The position numbers and the translations under genes are program-made. Shown in pieces: positions 38,140-47,802 of a stretch of DNA of 64,000 bases; within the stretch, counting starts at the first letter, position 1; each line of letters starts with the position of its first letter. This DNA is from Bryobacteraceae bacterium. Its GTDB lineage: Bacteria > Acidobacteriota > Terriglobia > Bryobacterales > Bryobacteraceae. The DNA lies in NCBI GenBank assembly GCA_019752335.1, contig JAIEMJ010000013.1, forward strand, positions 372,001 to 436,000, given 5' to 3'. Below the pieces are notes generated by a model. That model was not told where the DNA came from and did no database searches. It worked only from the letters and a program-made list of their open reading frames with translations.

Positions 38140-39354
38140 ATGCAAGTTTTGATGGCAAAGTCCTCCGTCCGCCCGAATCAGGTGACGGACCGCCGCCCTC
38201 GCTTTGAGGCGCAGCGTACAGTAAGCTTCACCGAGTCAGTGATCCGCGAAATGACGCGCCTGGCGCAGATCCACACCGCGGTGAATTTGGCCCAGGGCTT
38301 TCCCGACTTCCCCGCCCCGGCTGACCTCAAGGAGGCCGCCTGCCGCGCCATCAACGACGACCAGAATCAATACTCCATCACCTGGGGCGCCAAGAATTTT
38401 CGCCAAGCCATCGCCGCCAAGTACCGCCAATGGCATGGCCTGGAGCTAGACCCCGAACGCGAGATCACCGTCTGCTGCGGGGCCACCGAAGGCATGATCG
38501 CCACCCTGCTTGCCGTGACGAATCCCGGCGACGAAGTGATCGTCTTTGAGCCCTACTACGAGAATTATCATCCCGACACCCTGCTCTGCGGCGCTACCCG
38601 GCGCATAGTCTCCTTGCAGGCGCCGGACTGGACCTTTGATCCCGCCGAATTACGCCAGGCCTTTAACGCGCGCACCAAGGCGATCATCATCAACTCGCCC
38701 AATAACCCCACCGGCAAGGTCTTCGGGCGCGAAGAGCTCGAGCTCATCGCGTCCTTGTGCGAGGAGCATGATTGCCTCGCCATCACCGACGAGATCTACG
38801 AACACATCCTCTTTGACGGCGCCACGCACATTCCGCCGATCACTTTGGCCAACATGCGGCACCGCTCCGTGCTGATTAACTCGATGTCGAAGACTTACTC
38901 CGTCACCGGTTGGCGCGTCGGCTGGGTGATTGCTTCGCCGGACCTCTCGGCCAGCATCCGCAAGGTACACGACTTCCTCACCGTCGGCGCCGCCACACCC
39001 CTCCAGCAAGCCGGGGTCCACGCGCTGAGCCTGCCGGAAAGCTACTACGCGCATCTCTCCACCGACTATGTGCAGCGCCGCGACGCCATCGTCGATATTC
39101 TGAAGCGCACCGGCTTCAAACCCTTCGTCCCGCGCGGCGCTTACTATGTGATGGCCGATATCTCCGCCTTCGGTTTCCCGAATGACCAGGCGTTTGCCGC
39201 CCACTTAGTGGAAAACATCGGCGTCGCGGCCGTGCCCGGCTCCAGTTTTTTCGAGAATGCCGCCCTCGGGAGCCAGCTGATCCGTTTCTGCTTCTGCAAG
39301 AAGTTTGAGACTTTGCACGCCGCGGAAGAGAAACTTAGTCGCCTCGCGAAGTAA
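38140..39354 (+). CDS. Class I/II aminotransferase (kynurenine/methionine aminotransferase-like)
   Basis: The product has 404 residues. The PLP lysine is Lys251 in SMSKTYSVTGWRVGW. Other landmarks are VNLAQGFPDFPAP, INSPNNPTGKVF and the cofactor Asp in AITDEIYEHILFDGA. The branch with LAQGFPDF and NQYSITWGAKNFR includes methionine and kynurenine aminotransferases and cysteine-S-conjugate beta-lyases. An ATG at 38152 is also possible as the start. The 3' end overlaps the convergent HEAT gene by 20 bp. Confidence 0.9.
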   Translation: MQVLMAKSSVRPNQVTDRRPRFEAQRTVSFTESVIREMTRLAQIHTAVNLAQGFPDFPAPADLKEAACRAINDDQNQYSITWGAKNFRQAIAAKYRQWHGLELDPEREITVCCGATEGMIATLLAVTNPGDEVIVFEPYYENYHPDTLLCGATRRIVSLQAPDWTFDPAELRQAFNARTKAIIINSPNNPTGKVFGREELELIASLCEEHDCLAITDEIYEHILFDGATHIPPITLANMRHRSVLINSMSKTYSVTGWRVGWVIASPDLSASIRKVHDFLTVGAATPLQQAGVHALSLPESYYAHLSTDYVQRRDAIVDILKRTGFKPFVPRGAYYVMADISAFGFPNDQAFAAHLVENIGVAAVPGSSFFENAALGSQLIRFCFCKKFETLHAAEEKLSRLAK

Positions 39355-40072
39355 TTTGCTGGATGGCATTCTTGGCGACTTTGCCTAAGTCAATCGACGG
39401 CATCATGCCAAAGCCACGCCCTTGCGAGGGCAGGGCCTCGGCGTGCGCCGCAATCGGACGCAGGCGCGGTAAGTCACTCCTGTCACCCAGGTCTCCCAGC
39501 ACGCGAATGGCAATTACCTGCGCGGCGACGTCGTCACCCGCCAGATATTGCCGCGCCATTTGCACGACACTCGGATCCGCGAAACGCGCGGCCCGCGCCA
39601 GCGCCGTTGCGCCCGCCATCTTTCCCGCTTGCGCAATGCGGATCAGGGCTGGCAATACTTGGCGGTCACCATATTGGGCGAGCGCATCCACCGCGTTTGT
39701 CGCCACGAGGGCATTCAGATCGAGGCCGGCATCGGCGATCACCGGGATCAACGCCGGATCGCGCAAGATGCCCATCTCGCGCAGCGCGGCCACCTTGATG
39801 TCCGCGTCTTCTTCTTGCAATGCTTCTTTCAACTCGGCTACCGCGCCGGCTTCGCGGAGGTGCCGCGCGGCACAGGCGCGCAGGATGTCACTCGACATCA
39901 CGCGCCGCATCGCCGTATTTACTTCGGCGGAGCGGTCGTCCTTCAGCGCATAGCAGGCATCGTTGCGCTGGGCCGAACTCAACGAGGGGTTCAGTAACTG
40001 CCCCACCGTCTCCTCGACTCCCGCCGAGGCCGAGTAAGTGAGAACAAAGATTCCGAGTATTCCGAACCGCAT
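39335..40072 (-). CDS. HEAT-repeat protein, secreted
   Basis: The product has 245 residues with a signal-like start (RFGILGIFVLTYSASA). It contains tandem helical repeats (DADIKVAALREMGI, DVAAQVIAIRVLGDLGD), as in HEAT or PBS-lyase repeat proteins, which mediate protein contacts. It starts 3 bp after the stop of the TPR gene upstream, so the two probably work together at the cell envelope. Confidence 0.82.
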   Translation of the reverse strand: MRFGILGIFVLTYSASAGVEETVGQLLNPSLSSAQRNDACYALKDDRSAEVNTAMRRVMSSDILRACAARHLREAGAVAELKEALQEEDADIKVAALREMGILRDPALIPVIADAGLDLNALVATNAVDALAQYGDRQVLPALIRIAQAGKMAGATALARAARFADPSVVQMARQYLAGDDVAAQVIAIRVLGDLGDRSDLPRLRPIAAHAEALPSQGRGFGMMPSIDLGKVAKNAIQQITSRGD

Positions 40073-40075
40073 AGG

Positions 40076-41347
40076 TTACTCCTTCCAACCTTTCAGTGCC
40101 GTAGCAGCCGGCGAGAACTGGGCGTTCACCGCCAAGGCTTTTTCGAGGTGTTTCCGGGCCTCCGCAGAGAGCCCTTGCGCTTTCGCGATCAGCCCCGCAT
40201 GGTAATAGAAGCTCGCCTCGGGAGTACCCAGGCGCAGAGCCTTCGCCGCGGCCGAGGCGGCTTCTTCTAATCTTTGATTCTTAAACAGTACCCAAGCTAA
40301 GGCGTCGTAAGTGTAGATGTCCTGCCGCACCTTCAACTCGGCCTGGGCCAAATCCATCGCCCGGTCCAGCTTCCGGCCCCGATCAGCATAAATTACTGCT
40401 AACGTCCGGTTGGCCGCCTGATTGTTGGCGCGCTCCAAACGGTCAATCGTATCGATCATCTTCTGCTGGCCCGCCGCCTCTTCCGGCTTGCCGGCCGCCA
40501 GATAAGCATCCTCCAACGCGGCGACATACTCCACCATCGGCACCGACGCCTGCGCCTGTTTCAACTCTTGAATCGCCGCCGCATGCTTTCCTTGGGCCAG
40601 ATGCACGCGACCCAATCCGTAGTAGGCCGCGTGGTACTGCGGAAAGACCTTTAACGCCGCGTTGAAGCCTTGCTCAGCAATCTCCAGTTGCCCGGTTTTC
40701 AAATAGATATTGCCCAAATCCACCAGACACCACGCGACATTCTCCGGTGAGCGGCTGCCGGAAGAGATGGCCTTCTTCATCACCTCAATCGCCCCGGCGA
40801 CATCGCCCATCACGAAGCGGTAGTAAGAGGCCCGGTTGTAACTCGCCAAGTCCGGACGCAGAGTCATCATTCTCTGGTAAGCGTCGGCGGCCGGTTCGTA
40901 CTGGCCTATTTCCATCAAGGCATCGCCCAAAGTGCCCCAATTCCAGGGATCATCCGGCGCGATCTTGATTAAGGTACGGGAAACCGTGGCCACAGCGGCG
41001 AAGTTATGCCGCTCCAACTCAATTTGGCTGCGCAAGCGGAGAGCCTCGTAATTGCCGCCATCGGCGTTAATCACGCCATCGACAATGCCTCCCGCGCGGG
41101 TCAGGTAATCGGGGTTGGCCGTTTCGCGCATCTTCTGGATATAGGCCGTCGCCAGAAGGTTTTGGTAGTGCAGGTTGTCCTTCATGTGCGCCGTCATCGC
41201 TTCGTAGGCCTTGATGCGATCATCCGTTTTCATCCGTGATATCTGGTCGGCGATCGTCCGGTCCTTCAACGCAGCCAGAAGGCGATCCGGCTCGGCGCTC
41301 TGCGCCAATAAAGTGGCGGCTACAAACAGGTAAATAGTCAGTTTCAC
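40076..41347 (-). CDS. TPR-repeat protein, secreted
   Basis: The product has 423 residues with a signal peptide (KLTIYLFVAATLLAQS). At least six tetratricopeptide repeats can be seen, for example NWGTLGDALMEIGQYEPAA, VDLGNIYLKTGQLEIAEQ and YYGLGRVHLAQGKHAAAI. It is a protein-interaction scaffold of unknown partner. It lies upstream of the HEAT gene, and downstream of the DUF4331 gene by 81 bp, all on the same strand. Confidence 0.85.
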   Translation of the reverse strand: MKLTIYLFVAATLLAQSAEPDRLLAALKDRTIADQISRMKTDDRIKAYEAMTAHMKDNLHYQNLLATAYIQKMRETANPDYLTRAGGIVDGVINADGGNYEALRLRSQIELERHNFAAVATVSRTLIKIAPDDPWNWGTLGDALMEIGQYEPAADAYQRMMTLRPDLASYNRASYYRFVMGDVAGAIEVMKKAISSGSRSPENVAWCLVDLGNIYLKTGQLEIAEQGFNAALKVFPQYHAAYYGLGRVHLAQGKHAAAIQELKQAQASVPMVEYVAALEDAYLAAGKPEEAAGQQKMIDTIDRLERANNQAANRTLAVIYADRGRKLDRAMDLAQAELKVRQDIYTYDALAWVLFKNQRLEEAASAAAKALRLGTPEASFYYHAGLIAKAQGLSAEARKHLEKALAVNAQFSPAATALKGWKE

Positions 41348-41428
41348 GAAAAATCTCCTGAAGAAAAAGTGGGGAGGCGAGGCGGCGCTTCCGGCCGCGC
41401 GCCGCGTCTCCCCGAGGGTTACAAAAGG

Positions 41429-42868
41429 CTACTGCGTCGTACGACCCCGGCCATTCGTACCTTCGATGCCGCTATAGAGGAAGCCGGCATGCGGAGGCGC
41501 ATGGAAGGGGAAGCGATTCAGGTACGGGATGTCGTTCGAGTTGACGCCATCGCCCAACTGGTTGTTGGGCGCGGCGCCGAAGCCCGGAACCAACACGCCG
41601 GCGGCGGCGCGCAGACCAATGTCCACCACGTCGTCGCCAATGCGCCGGCCACCGAAGGGCCAACCCGCGTTGTCGCCACCCAGCGGCCCCAGACGGCTAT
41701 AGCCCGTATCCGCCGGACCCTTCGGCGCGATGGTGAGATCGACGCGCGTGATGTCCGGTACGAACACACCCAGCAAGTCCGTGCGCGGCGCCGGAGCCGT
41801 GTTCAGGTTGAACACGCCCTTCAGCACGGCCGAAACAAAAATCGGGTCACGGATGAATGGGGCGAACTGCATGTCGTTCACCGGATCGTTGCGGTTCCAA
41901 CGGTCCTTCATCGGCAGCGGAATCAGCAGTTCCACGGTGAGCGGGTTGCCCACGCGGTCGATCTGCACGTAGTTACCCACGTGAATCGGATCCTCGGGGC
42001 TGGGGCGAATCGTGACGAACTGGCGCAGCGTGGCCGCCCAGCCGGCGATGCGCGCATTCGGCGCAGTCGACACGGTCGGCACGGTGCCATCGGAGGTCAG
42101 CATCGTGATCGGCGCCTCGACAGCGATGAGGCTGATGTTATAGCCCGCAAAGCCATCGGCCGCCGCCGGGTAAGCGGCGCCTTGGCCCTGGTCCGCCGCG
42201 CCAGCCAGCACCGGGGCCGGAGCGCGGAAGTTCAGGAAATCGAACGTGGCTGCGCTGTCGAAGTAAAACGCGTCATCGCGGGGACCCGCGAAAACGCGCA
42301 TGCCATTCGGCAGCTCAAACACGGACGGCGCACCCAGCTTCGCCTCATAGTTCGGCGTGGCCTTCGGACCCTGGTTGGGTGGCGCCACGGAGAGCAGATG
42401 GCCGTTCTTGTCCCGGTCGTACGAGACCGACGTACCCTTCTTCAGGTCCCGCACCACCACCGTGTAAGTCTGGTAGAGCAGAATGCCGGGGCTATCGATG
42501 GAGTCGATGACGCCGAAGTAAGAAAGGAACGTCGGATTCTCGCGCAGCGTCGTCTTGAAGACGAAGTCGAGTTGGATGTCGGGAGTGCCATCCAAGCCAC
42601 GCGAGTTATTCACATTGAAGCGGTAGAGGACGCTATCGGAAAACTTGTAATAGCTGGGTCCGTTCCCGGGGTTTTGGAAACCTTGAGCGCTCATGCTCAT
42701 GACGACACGGTCGCTACGGCCGGCCTCATAGCTGCGGAAAATGTAGAAGTCGTTCAGGTTCGCGGTCTGGTCTTCGAGAAGCAAGGGCCCGTTGCGGTGG
42801 CTCGCGGAGAATCCGCTCGCCACCAACACCAGGGCGGCCGAAGCCACTCGACACATACGTTGGATCAT
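41429..42868 (-). CDS. DUF4331 family secreted protein
   Basis: The product has 479 residues with a signal peptide (RVASAALVLVASGFSA). Family landmarks are the opening ASHRNGPLLLEDQTANLNDF and the end NQLGDGVNSNDIPYLNRF. The ATG at 42868 is chosen because AGGAGG lies 8 bases upstream; the GTG at 42877 would fall inside that site. DUF4331 proteins are exported and of unknown function, and often sit near TPR and HEAT proteins, as here. Confidence 0.88.
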   Translation of the reverse strand: MIQRMCRVASAALVLVASGFSASHRNGPLLLEDQTANLNDFYIFRSYEAGRSDRVVMSMSAQGFQNPGNGPSYYKFSDSVLYRFNVNNSRGLDGTPDIQLDFVFKTTLRENPTFLSYFGVIDSIDSPGILLYQTYTVVVRDLKKGTSVSYDRDKNGHLLSVAPPNQGPKATPNYEAKLGAPSVFELPNGMRVFAGPRDDAFYFDSAATFDFLNFRAPAPVLAGAADQGQGAAYPAAADGFAGYNISLIAVEAPITMLTSDGTVPTVSTAPNARIAGWAATLRQFVTIRPSPEDPIHVGNYVQIDRVGNPLTVELLIPLPMKDRWNRNDPVNDMQFAPFIRDPIFVSAVLKGVFNLNTAPAPRTDLLGVFVPDITRVDLTIAPKGPADTGYSRLGPLGGDNAGWPFGGRRIGDDVVDIGLRAAAGVLVPGFGAAPNNQLGDGVNSNDIPYLNRFPFHAPPHAGFLYSGIEGTNGRGRTTQ

Positions 42869-42984
42869 GGGTTCCACCTCCTATGATGGATTTCTGTTGC
42901 ATTGCTTGAGTTCATCCGGACGAACTCTCATGCAAAGTTACGAGGGAGGCGGCGGTTCGGATTTACTACTTCCGAAATAAGGTG

Positions 42985-44520
42985 TTAGGTGAGATACGGC
43001 GTTTTGATCCAGCCCAGCGACGTGAGCGTCATCAGGATGCCGAGAATCATGACGGCTACCGCGGAAAACACAGGCACCAGGCGAAAAACCGGGTGCTGGG
43101 ACGTACGCTCCGGCAGTAAGTGTTTCGCGTAGATCACCAGTCCGCCGATCGCCATCAGCACCAGCGCCAGGCCCGCGCTGAACGACACCAGGAGCCCCAA
43201 GCCCAAAGCCGTGCGGCCCAGCGCGATCGCGCTCAACATCAAGACCAGCGCCGACGGACAGGGCACCAGCCCCCCCGACGCGCCCAACACCATCAGACTC
43301 TTGAGCGTAATCTCGTCCGGCAAGTCATGCGAGTGCGTCGAACCATCGTGCGTATGCGTGTGCGCGAAGCGGACCGGCGCTTCGGGATTCACGCGAGAGA
43401 GAAAACTCGGCTGGCCGGCCACCGCCACTAATTCAGGTTCCGGTTCGTGCACATGCACATGCTCATGTTCATGCCCGGAAAGTTGCAAACTTCGCCGGTA
43501 CAGCAAGTAAGTGCCAATGGCCACGATCGAAATCCCCGAGGCCGCTCCGAGCCAGGGAATAATCTGCTCCGGCACGACATACTGCTGGAAAAACAAAACT
43601 CCCAAACCCAAGGCGAAGACACTCAGCGTGTGCGTGAAGGTCACCATGCCGCCCAGGAACAGCGCATGCCGCAGCGTCCCCCGGCTGCCCACCAGGTAAG
43701 CCGCAACAATCGTCTTGCCGTGTCCGGGCGATAGCGCATGCATCGCGCCCAATCCGAAGGCGGCCAGCAATCCAAGCAGGATCATGCTGGTTGACATCTC
43801 CTGGTGTTTCAGCAGTCGTGACAGGTAGTCGCCCCGGACCACCGTGCCGGCCGCCGGAGCCGGCGGTTTGAAATCCGGCAGCTTCTCTTGTATCGGCTGG
43901 CTGGCAACCGGCTTTTCCCGCGCCGCGATGCCGGCGCCGGGCGCGCTCCACACGACATGCGCCTCCAGATCCTGCGGCGGCGCCAGCGTCAGGTCTTCGG
44001 GATAGGCGGTCAAGGCGCGGCTCAAGTCCCGGCCAGAGTGCGTCGTTTGGGCAATGGCCACCCCGTTACCCCGGCGCACGACGATCTCCTTCCAACCGGC
44101 GCGGCCCGCGAAATTACGGTCTGCATAGCGCAGGTCACCGGGACTCAAGGCCAAGTCCGACGCCATTTCCACGCGCAGCACCGGCATGCCCCCAGCTCCA
44201 TCCACCATCTGGCTCTTCACGTGGCGCAGCCGAGGCGCCACGCGCTGGCCATCCTGCGTCAGCGCCAGTTGCGCCACCCAATCCGCAGCACTGCGCTGGG
44301 CCTGCGCTTGCACCTGGGCACTGTTTGGTTCGTCGAGCTTCCATTGCTGAAAAAGCTCAAAAGTGGGGATTTCCGCGAAATCAAGGACATAAGTCAGCGA
44401 CGAGCCGCCTTGGGGATCCAGATCCAGCCGCGCGTAACGATTCACGCTAAAATTGCCCATCGGATGCGCGCCCAGGGTAAGGGCCAAGAGCGCAAGGACC
44501 ATCGGCAGGCGTCGCATCAT
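42985..44520 (-). CDS. NicO-type nickel/cobalt transporter (RcnA-like) with periplasmic N-domain
   Basis: The product has 511 residues. A signal-like segment and a soluble domain of about 240 residues precede the membrane part. The transporter core shows MHALSPGHGKTIVAAYLVGS and LVPCPSALVLMLSAIALG, which are NicO/RcnA hallmarks. Two histidine-rich loops (GHEHEHVHVHEPEPE and AHTHTHDGSTHSHD) lie between membrane segments and probably bind metal. It likely exports Ni or Co; the N-domain role is unknown. Confidence 0.86.
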   Translation of the reverse strand: MMRRLPMVLALLALTLGAHPMGNFSVNRYARLDLDPQGGSSLTYVLDFAEIPTFELFQQWKLDEPNSAQVQAQAQRSAADWVAQLALTQDGQRVAPRLRHVKSQMVDGAGGMPVLRVEMASDLALSPGDLRYADRNFAGRAGWKEIVVRRGNGVAIAQTTHSGRDLSRALTAYPEDLTLAPPQDLEAHVVWSAPGAGIAAREKPVASQPIQEKLPDFKPPAPAAGTVVRGDYLSRLLKHQEMSTSMILLGLLAAFGLGAMHALSPGHGKTIVAAYLVGSRGTLRHALFLGGMVTFTHTLSVFALGLGVLFFQQYVVPEQIIPWLGAASGISIVAIGTYLLYRRSLQLSGHEHEHVHVHEPEPELVAVAGQPSFLSRVNPEAPVRFAHTHTHDGSTHSHDLPDEITLKSLMVLGASGGLVPCPSALVLMLSAIALGRTALGLGLLVSFSAGLALVLMAIGGLVIYAKHLLPERTSQHPVFRLVPVFSAVAVMILGILMTLTSLGWIKTPYLT

Positions 44521-44557
44521 AAGCAGGTACGTCGAAAGACCGGAATCGGATTTCGCT

Positions 44558-46111
44558 CTACGGCATCATTTCCGTCAACGGCTGTCCCGCCGAGCCGCTC
44601 GGCGTCTCCACATTCAAGATCGTGGCCAGCGACGCCGCCAAGTCATTCAAGGCGACGTTGCGCACATAACGGCCCGGCTTGATGCCCGGCCCCATGAAGA
44701 TGAGCGGGATGTGGCTATCGTAAGAAAAAGGCGAACCGTGCGTGGTGCCCGTCGCGTTTACCGCGGTCCGCAGCCAGTACGGATCGAGCAGGATCTCCAG
44801 ATCGGGCGACCGTTGCGGGTGGAAGCTGCGCAGCACACGTTGACTGAAGCGATCCACTACCACGTCTCCCTGCAGAATCTGATGCCGCGTGAGCACGCGC
44901 GCAATGTGCGGGATCTGCGCAACCGCGCTGGCCGCCACGCGCTCCACTTCGCGCGCATCGAGCTTGCGCTCGCGAATCAGGTCCCAATTCAGATAAGGGC
45001 CTGACCCGGCGCTCGACAGCATCCACTTCCCGGGGCCGAAGCTCTCTTCCAGCGCCTTCTCCATCGGCCCAAAGATCGCCGCTCCTGGCAGGCGGCCGCC
45101 GGGCATCTTGTCTTGCGCGAGTACCTCCGGCACCGGCGTTACCCCGTGGTCCGCCGTCAGGATCACCAAAACATTCTGCATGCCGACTGTTTGCTCCAGG
45201 AAACCGAAGAACTTCGCCAGAATGGCATCCGTGCGGACGGAGACGTCGTGTACCTGAGGTGAATCCGGGCCGGCGTCGTGGCCGATCGCGTCGTTCGAGG
45301 AGAAGCTGAGCGTGAGTAAATCCGTCAGGCCCCGCTGGCCGAGTTTCTCGCGCCGCACCGCCTCTTCAGCGAACTGCTCAAGTAACTCATTCCCAAACGG
45401 ACTCGAATAAATCTCCGCGGAAAGCTTCTCCCCCACCGGGGACATTTTCTTCGTCCCCTTGGGCGAGGACTTATCGAAAACCCAATCGAGACCCGCGTAT
45501 TTGTCCACCAGCCGGCGTTGATTGAAGGCCTTGGCCCACTCGGGGAGGGCCGGAAAGTAGTAAGTGCTGCTCACCATATCGCCGGTCTTGGTGTCGTACC
45601 AATAAGCGGCGTCGGCCATATGGCCCGCCGGCAACACCGACGAACGGTCCTTTAGCGATAGGCCGATCACTTTGGTTCCCGGCCGGGCGCGCTTCATCTC
45701 GTCACCCAAGGTGCTTACCAGCATGCGCCGCGGCGACGCACCCGCGACGTTCGAGCCACCCAGTTGCTTGGTCCCGTCATCGGACACGCTAGTCACCGTC
45801 TTACCCGACGCACGGTCAAACCAGTCGTTGGCAATGATGCCGCTCGTGTTCGGCGTCGCGCCCGAAAGCATGGTGGAATGGCCAATTGCCGTAACGGTAG
45901 GATAGTGCTCCAGGTGCGCGTTCACGTAGTTGGCGCCATTGCGCAATAGGCGATCCAGGCCGCCCTTGTATTCATCGCGAAAACGGGCCAAATAGTCATA
46001 GCGAAACTGATCGACAGCGATCAGCACCACCAGCTTTGGTTTTCTGACGGGCGTCTGGGCGAAGGCATGTGAGCTGGCGAGCAGCAACAGGGTGATGGCG
46101 CGAAAGTTCAT
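44558..46111 (-). CDS. PafA-like alkaline phosphatase superfamily protein
   Basis: The product has 517 residues from the ATG at 46111, which gives a clean signal peptide (FRAITLLLLASSHAFA). An earlier start at 46186 would overlap the upstream gene. The two-metal site is visible: Asp34 in LIAVDQFRYDYL, nucleophile Thr80 in AIGHSTMLSG, the SSNDAIGHDAGPDS block and LTADHGVTPV. It is probably a secreted phosphate monoesterase or diesterase. Confidence 0.9.
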   Translation of the reverse strand: MNFRAITLLLLASSHAFAQTPVRKPKLVVLIAVDQFRYDYLARFRDEYKGGLDRLLRNGANYVNAHLEHYPTVTAIGHSTMLSGATPNTSGIIANDWFDRASGKTVTSVSDDGTKQLGGSNVAGASPRRMLVSTLGDEMKRARPGTKVIGLSLKDRSSVLPAGHMADAAYWYDTKTGDMVSSTYYFPALPEWAKAFNQRRLVDKYAGLDWVFDKSSPKGTKKMSPVGEKLSAEIYSSPFGNELLEQFAEEAVRREKLGQRGLTDLLTLSFSSNDAIGHDAGPDSPQVHDVSVRTDAILAKFFGFLEQTVGMQNVLVILTADHGVTPVPEVLAQDKMPGGRLPGAAIFGPMEKALEESFGPGKWMLSSAGSGPYLNWDLIRERKLDAREVERVAASAVAQIPHIARVLTRHQILQGDVVVDRFSQRVLRSFHPQRSPDLEILLDPYWLRTAVNATGTTHGSPFSYDSHIPLIFMGPGIKPGRYVRNVALNDLAASLATILNVETPSGSAGQPLTEMMP

Positions 46112-46122
46112 GTTCTCTGAAA

Positions 46123-46773
46123 TTATCGCGCATCTGGCGTGATCTTCAGATTCGTAAAGCGCGCCTCCGTGCCGGGGCCGATCCACAGTGCCACCCCGCC
46201 TTCTACGTCACCCAGCTTTAGATCCTTCACGATGAGGCAGGGCTGCGCCGCGCCATGGACAAACAGCTCGGCGCGCGTGCCCTTCACCACAATCTTGTAG
46301 CGCGTCAGCACTCCCGGCTCCAGATCCACGTAAGCCTCATACACACTGGGCGTTTCCCGTCGCAGCCGCTCCCAGGGCCATTCCGGCTCGGAAGTGTACT
46401 GCACCGAGTGATTGCGGCGAAACATGTCGTCAGCGCGTCCGTTCGTGGGGCGCAAATAGATGTTCTCGTACCGGGCACCGTCACCTTGCACACGAAACGC
46501 GATGCCCACAAAGCCCCGTGCTCCGGCAATGGCGCCCGCCGCCGGCTGGCCGGACATCTCCACTTCGATGGTGCCGCTACGAAACGCGACGCCCTTCAGA
46601 ATGGCGTATCCGTTCACATCGCCGGCGCCTCCGGTTAGGCGCGTCGCAGGCTTGCCTTGGTGCGTAACCACGCTCGCCGTCACGCCTTTCAGGTCAAGGC
46701 TCGCCACGGGGATCGCTTGCGCGAACAAGCCGCTGGCGATGGAAAACGCAAGCAGAAGTCTCATGCCCAGCAT
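46123..46773 (-). CDS. Secreted jelly-roll (LamG/DUF1080-like) protein
   Basis: The product has 216 residues and a signal peptide (RLLLAFSIASGLFA). The rest is a beta-rich concanavalin-like fold, with FRSGTIEVEMSG, GFVGIAFRVQG, RYENIYLRPTNGR and VALWIGPGTEARFTNLKI. Such proteins bind carbohydrate or act as glycoside hydrolase-like enzymes. No catalytic residue can be pointed out. It lies 6 bp after the SMP-30 gene and 11 bp before the phosphatase gene, so these three genes probably form an operon. Confidence 0.75.
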   Translation of the reverse strand: MLGMRLLLAFSIASGLFAQAIPVASLDLKGVTASVVTHQGKPATRLTGGAGDVNGYAILKGVAFRSGTIEVEMSGQPAAGAIAGARGFVGIAFRVQGDGARYENIYLRPTNGRADDMFRRNHSVQYTSEPEWPWERLRRETPSVYEAYVDLEPGVLTRYKIVVKGTRAELFVHGAAQPCLIVKDLKLGDVEGGVALWIGPGTEARFTNLKITPDAR

Positions 46774-46779
46774 GATAGC

Positions 46780-47763
46780 TCAGCGCTCGAAGGAAACGCG
46801 TCCCGGCATCTCCACCGGGATGCTCCACAGCGTACCGCCGGCGGTGATGAAGAGCGTGCGGAAGTCGAGCCCTCCGAAGGCGCAGTTGGTCACCTCGTCC
46901 ACCGGAATCGGAATAAACTCGAGCATCTTGCCCGCCGGTGAAAGCACATACACACCGCCCTTGAACTCGTTCGTCTCGAACGGCAGATGCGGCTGATTAC
47001 GTCCCGCCGCCACAAAAAGCCGTCCGCGGCGATCCATCTTCACGCCGTCCGGGCCGCGGCCCTTCAGCCAATCGAAGATCAGCGTGCGCGAAGCCGGATC
47101 AATCGTGCCATCGCGCTTCAAATTGAAGCGATAGAGCTTCCGCGCGCCGCCCGCCTGATTGTTGTTATTGTCGGCGACATAAAGGAACTCGTCGCCCGTC
47201 GACACCAGCACCCCGTTCGGACGCTCCGTCTCATGCGTGATAATGCGCGACACTTTGCCGGGCGCGTCGATGCGATACACGCCTTCCACCAGTTTGCCCT
47301 GCTGGTCGCGCATCTCCATGCCATCGCGCGCGCCGTAGCGTGGATCGGAGAAGTAAATCCGGCCGCGCGAGTCAATCGTCAGGTCGTTGGGCTGGTTGAA
47401 ACGATGGCCCTCGAAACGGTCCGCCAGCACCGTGATCGAGCCATTCAGTTCGGTCCGCGTGACGCGGCGGTTCTTGGCTTCGCACACCACCAGGCGTCCA
47501 TCATGGTCAAAGAGCAAGCCATTCGAGCCCCCGGAGTCCGTGCGGAACACGCGCGACGTGCCGTCCGGATCGCGGCGATGAATCTGGCCGCCGCCACTGA
47601 AGAACAGGCTGTTGGCCGGGCTCCAGGCCGGGCCTTCGCCCGCCGTATTAGTCTTGATTTGCGTGGGCTTCGCCCCTTTCGGAATAGGCGAGTCGGCGCC
47701 GAACAGTGGAAAAATGAAAAGCAGAGAAAGCGCGGGCAACTGGGGCATCGGGTCCATCCGCAT
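46780..47763 (-). CDS. SMP-30/gluconolactonase-family secreted protein
   Basis: The product has 327 residues with a signal-like N-terminus (LPALSLLFIFPLFGA). The beta-propeller landmarks are EGPAWSPANSLFFSGGG, RFNQPNDLTIDSRGRIYFSD, ERPNGVLVSTGDEFLYVAD and GPDGVKMDRRGRLFV. The Glu, Asn and Asp metal ligands of SMP-30 proteins are in these loops. It probably hydrolyses a sugar lactone, which fits the dehydrogenase operon that starts divergently 39 bp away. Confidence 0.88.
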   Translation of the reverse strand: MRMDPMPQLPALSLLFIFPLFGADSPIPKGAKPTQIKTNTAGEGPAWSPANSLFFSGGGQIHRRDPDGTSRVFRTDSGGSNGLLFDHDGRLVVCEAKNRRVTRTELNGSITVLADRFEGHRFNQPNDLTIDSRGRIYFSDPRYGARDGMEMRDQQGKLVEGVYRIDAPGKVSRIITHETERPNGVLVSTGDEFLYVADNNNNQAGGARKLYRFNLKRDGTIDPASRTLIFDWLKGRGPDGVKMDRRGRLFVAAGRNQPHLPFETNEFKGGVYVLSPAGKMLEFIPIPVDEVTNCAFGGLDFRTLFITAGGTLWSIPVEMPGRVSFER

Positions 47764-47802
47764 GATAGCGTGTTCAGAGAGTTTTCGTTGAGGAGATTTG
47801 AG

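Noticed and set aside
41369-42886. Long plus-strand frame of 505 codons opposite the DUF4331 gene
   Set aside because: It is rich in Arg, His and Val, has no domain, and lies exactly antisense to a gene with clear family motifs. Such frames are common in high-GC DNA.
43428-43500. His-codon run as a simple-sequence repeat or regulatory site
   Set aside because: The alternating pattern is explained by the histidine-rich loop of the NicO protein.
46987-47802. N-terminal extension of the cytochrome frame through the SMP-30 gene
   Set aside because: The frame is open but antisense to the lactonase. A GTG at 47803 with a good ribosome site and a signal peptide is the proper start.
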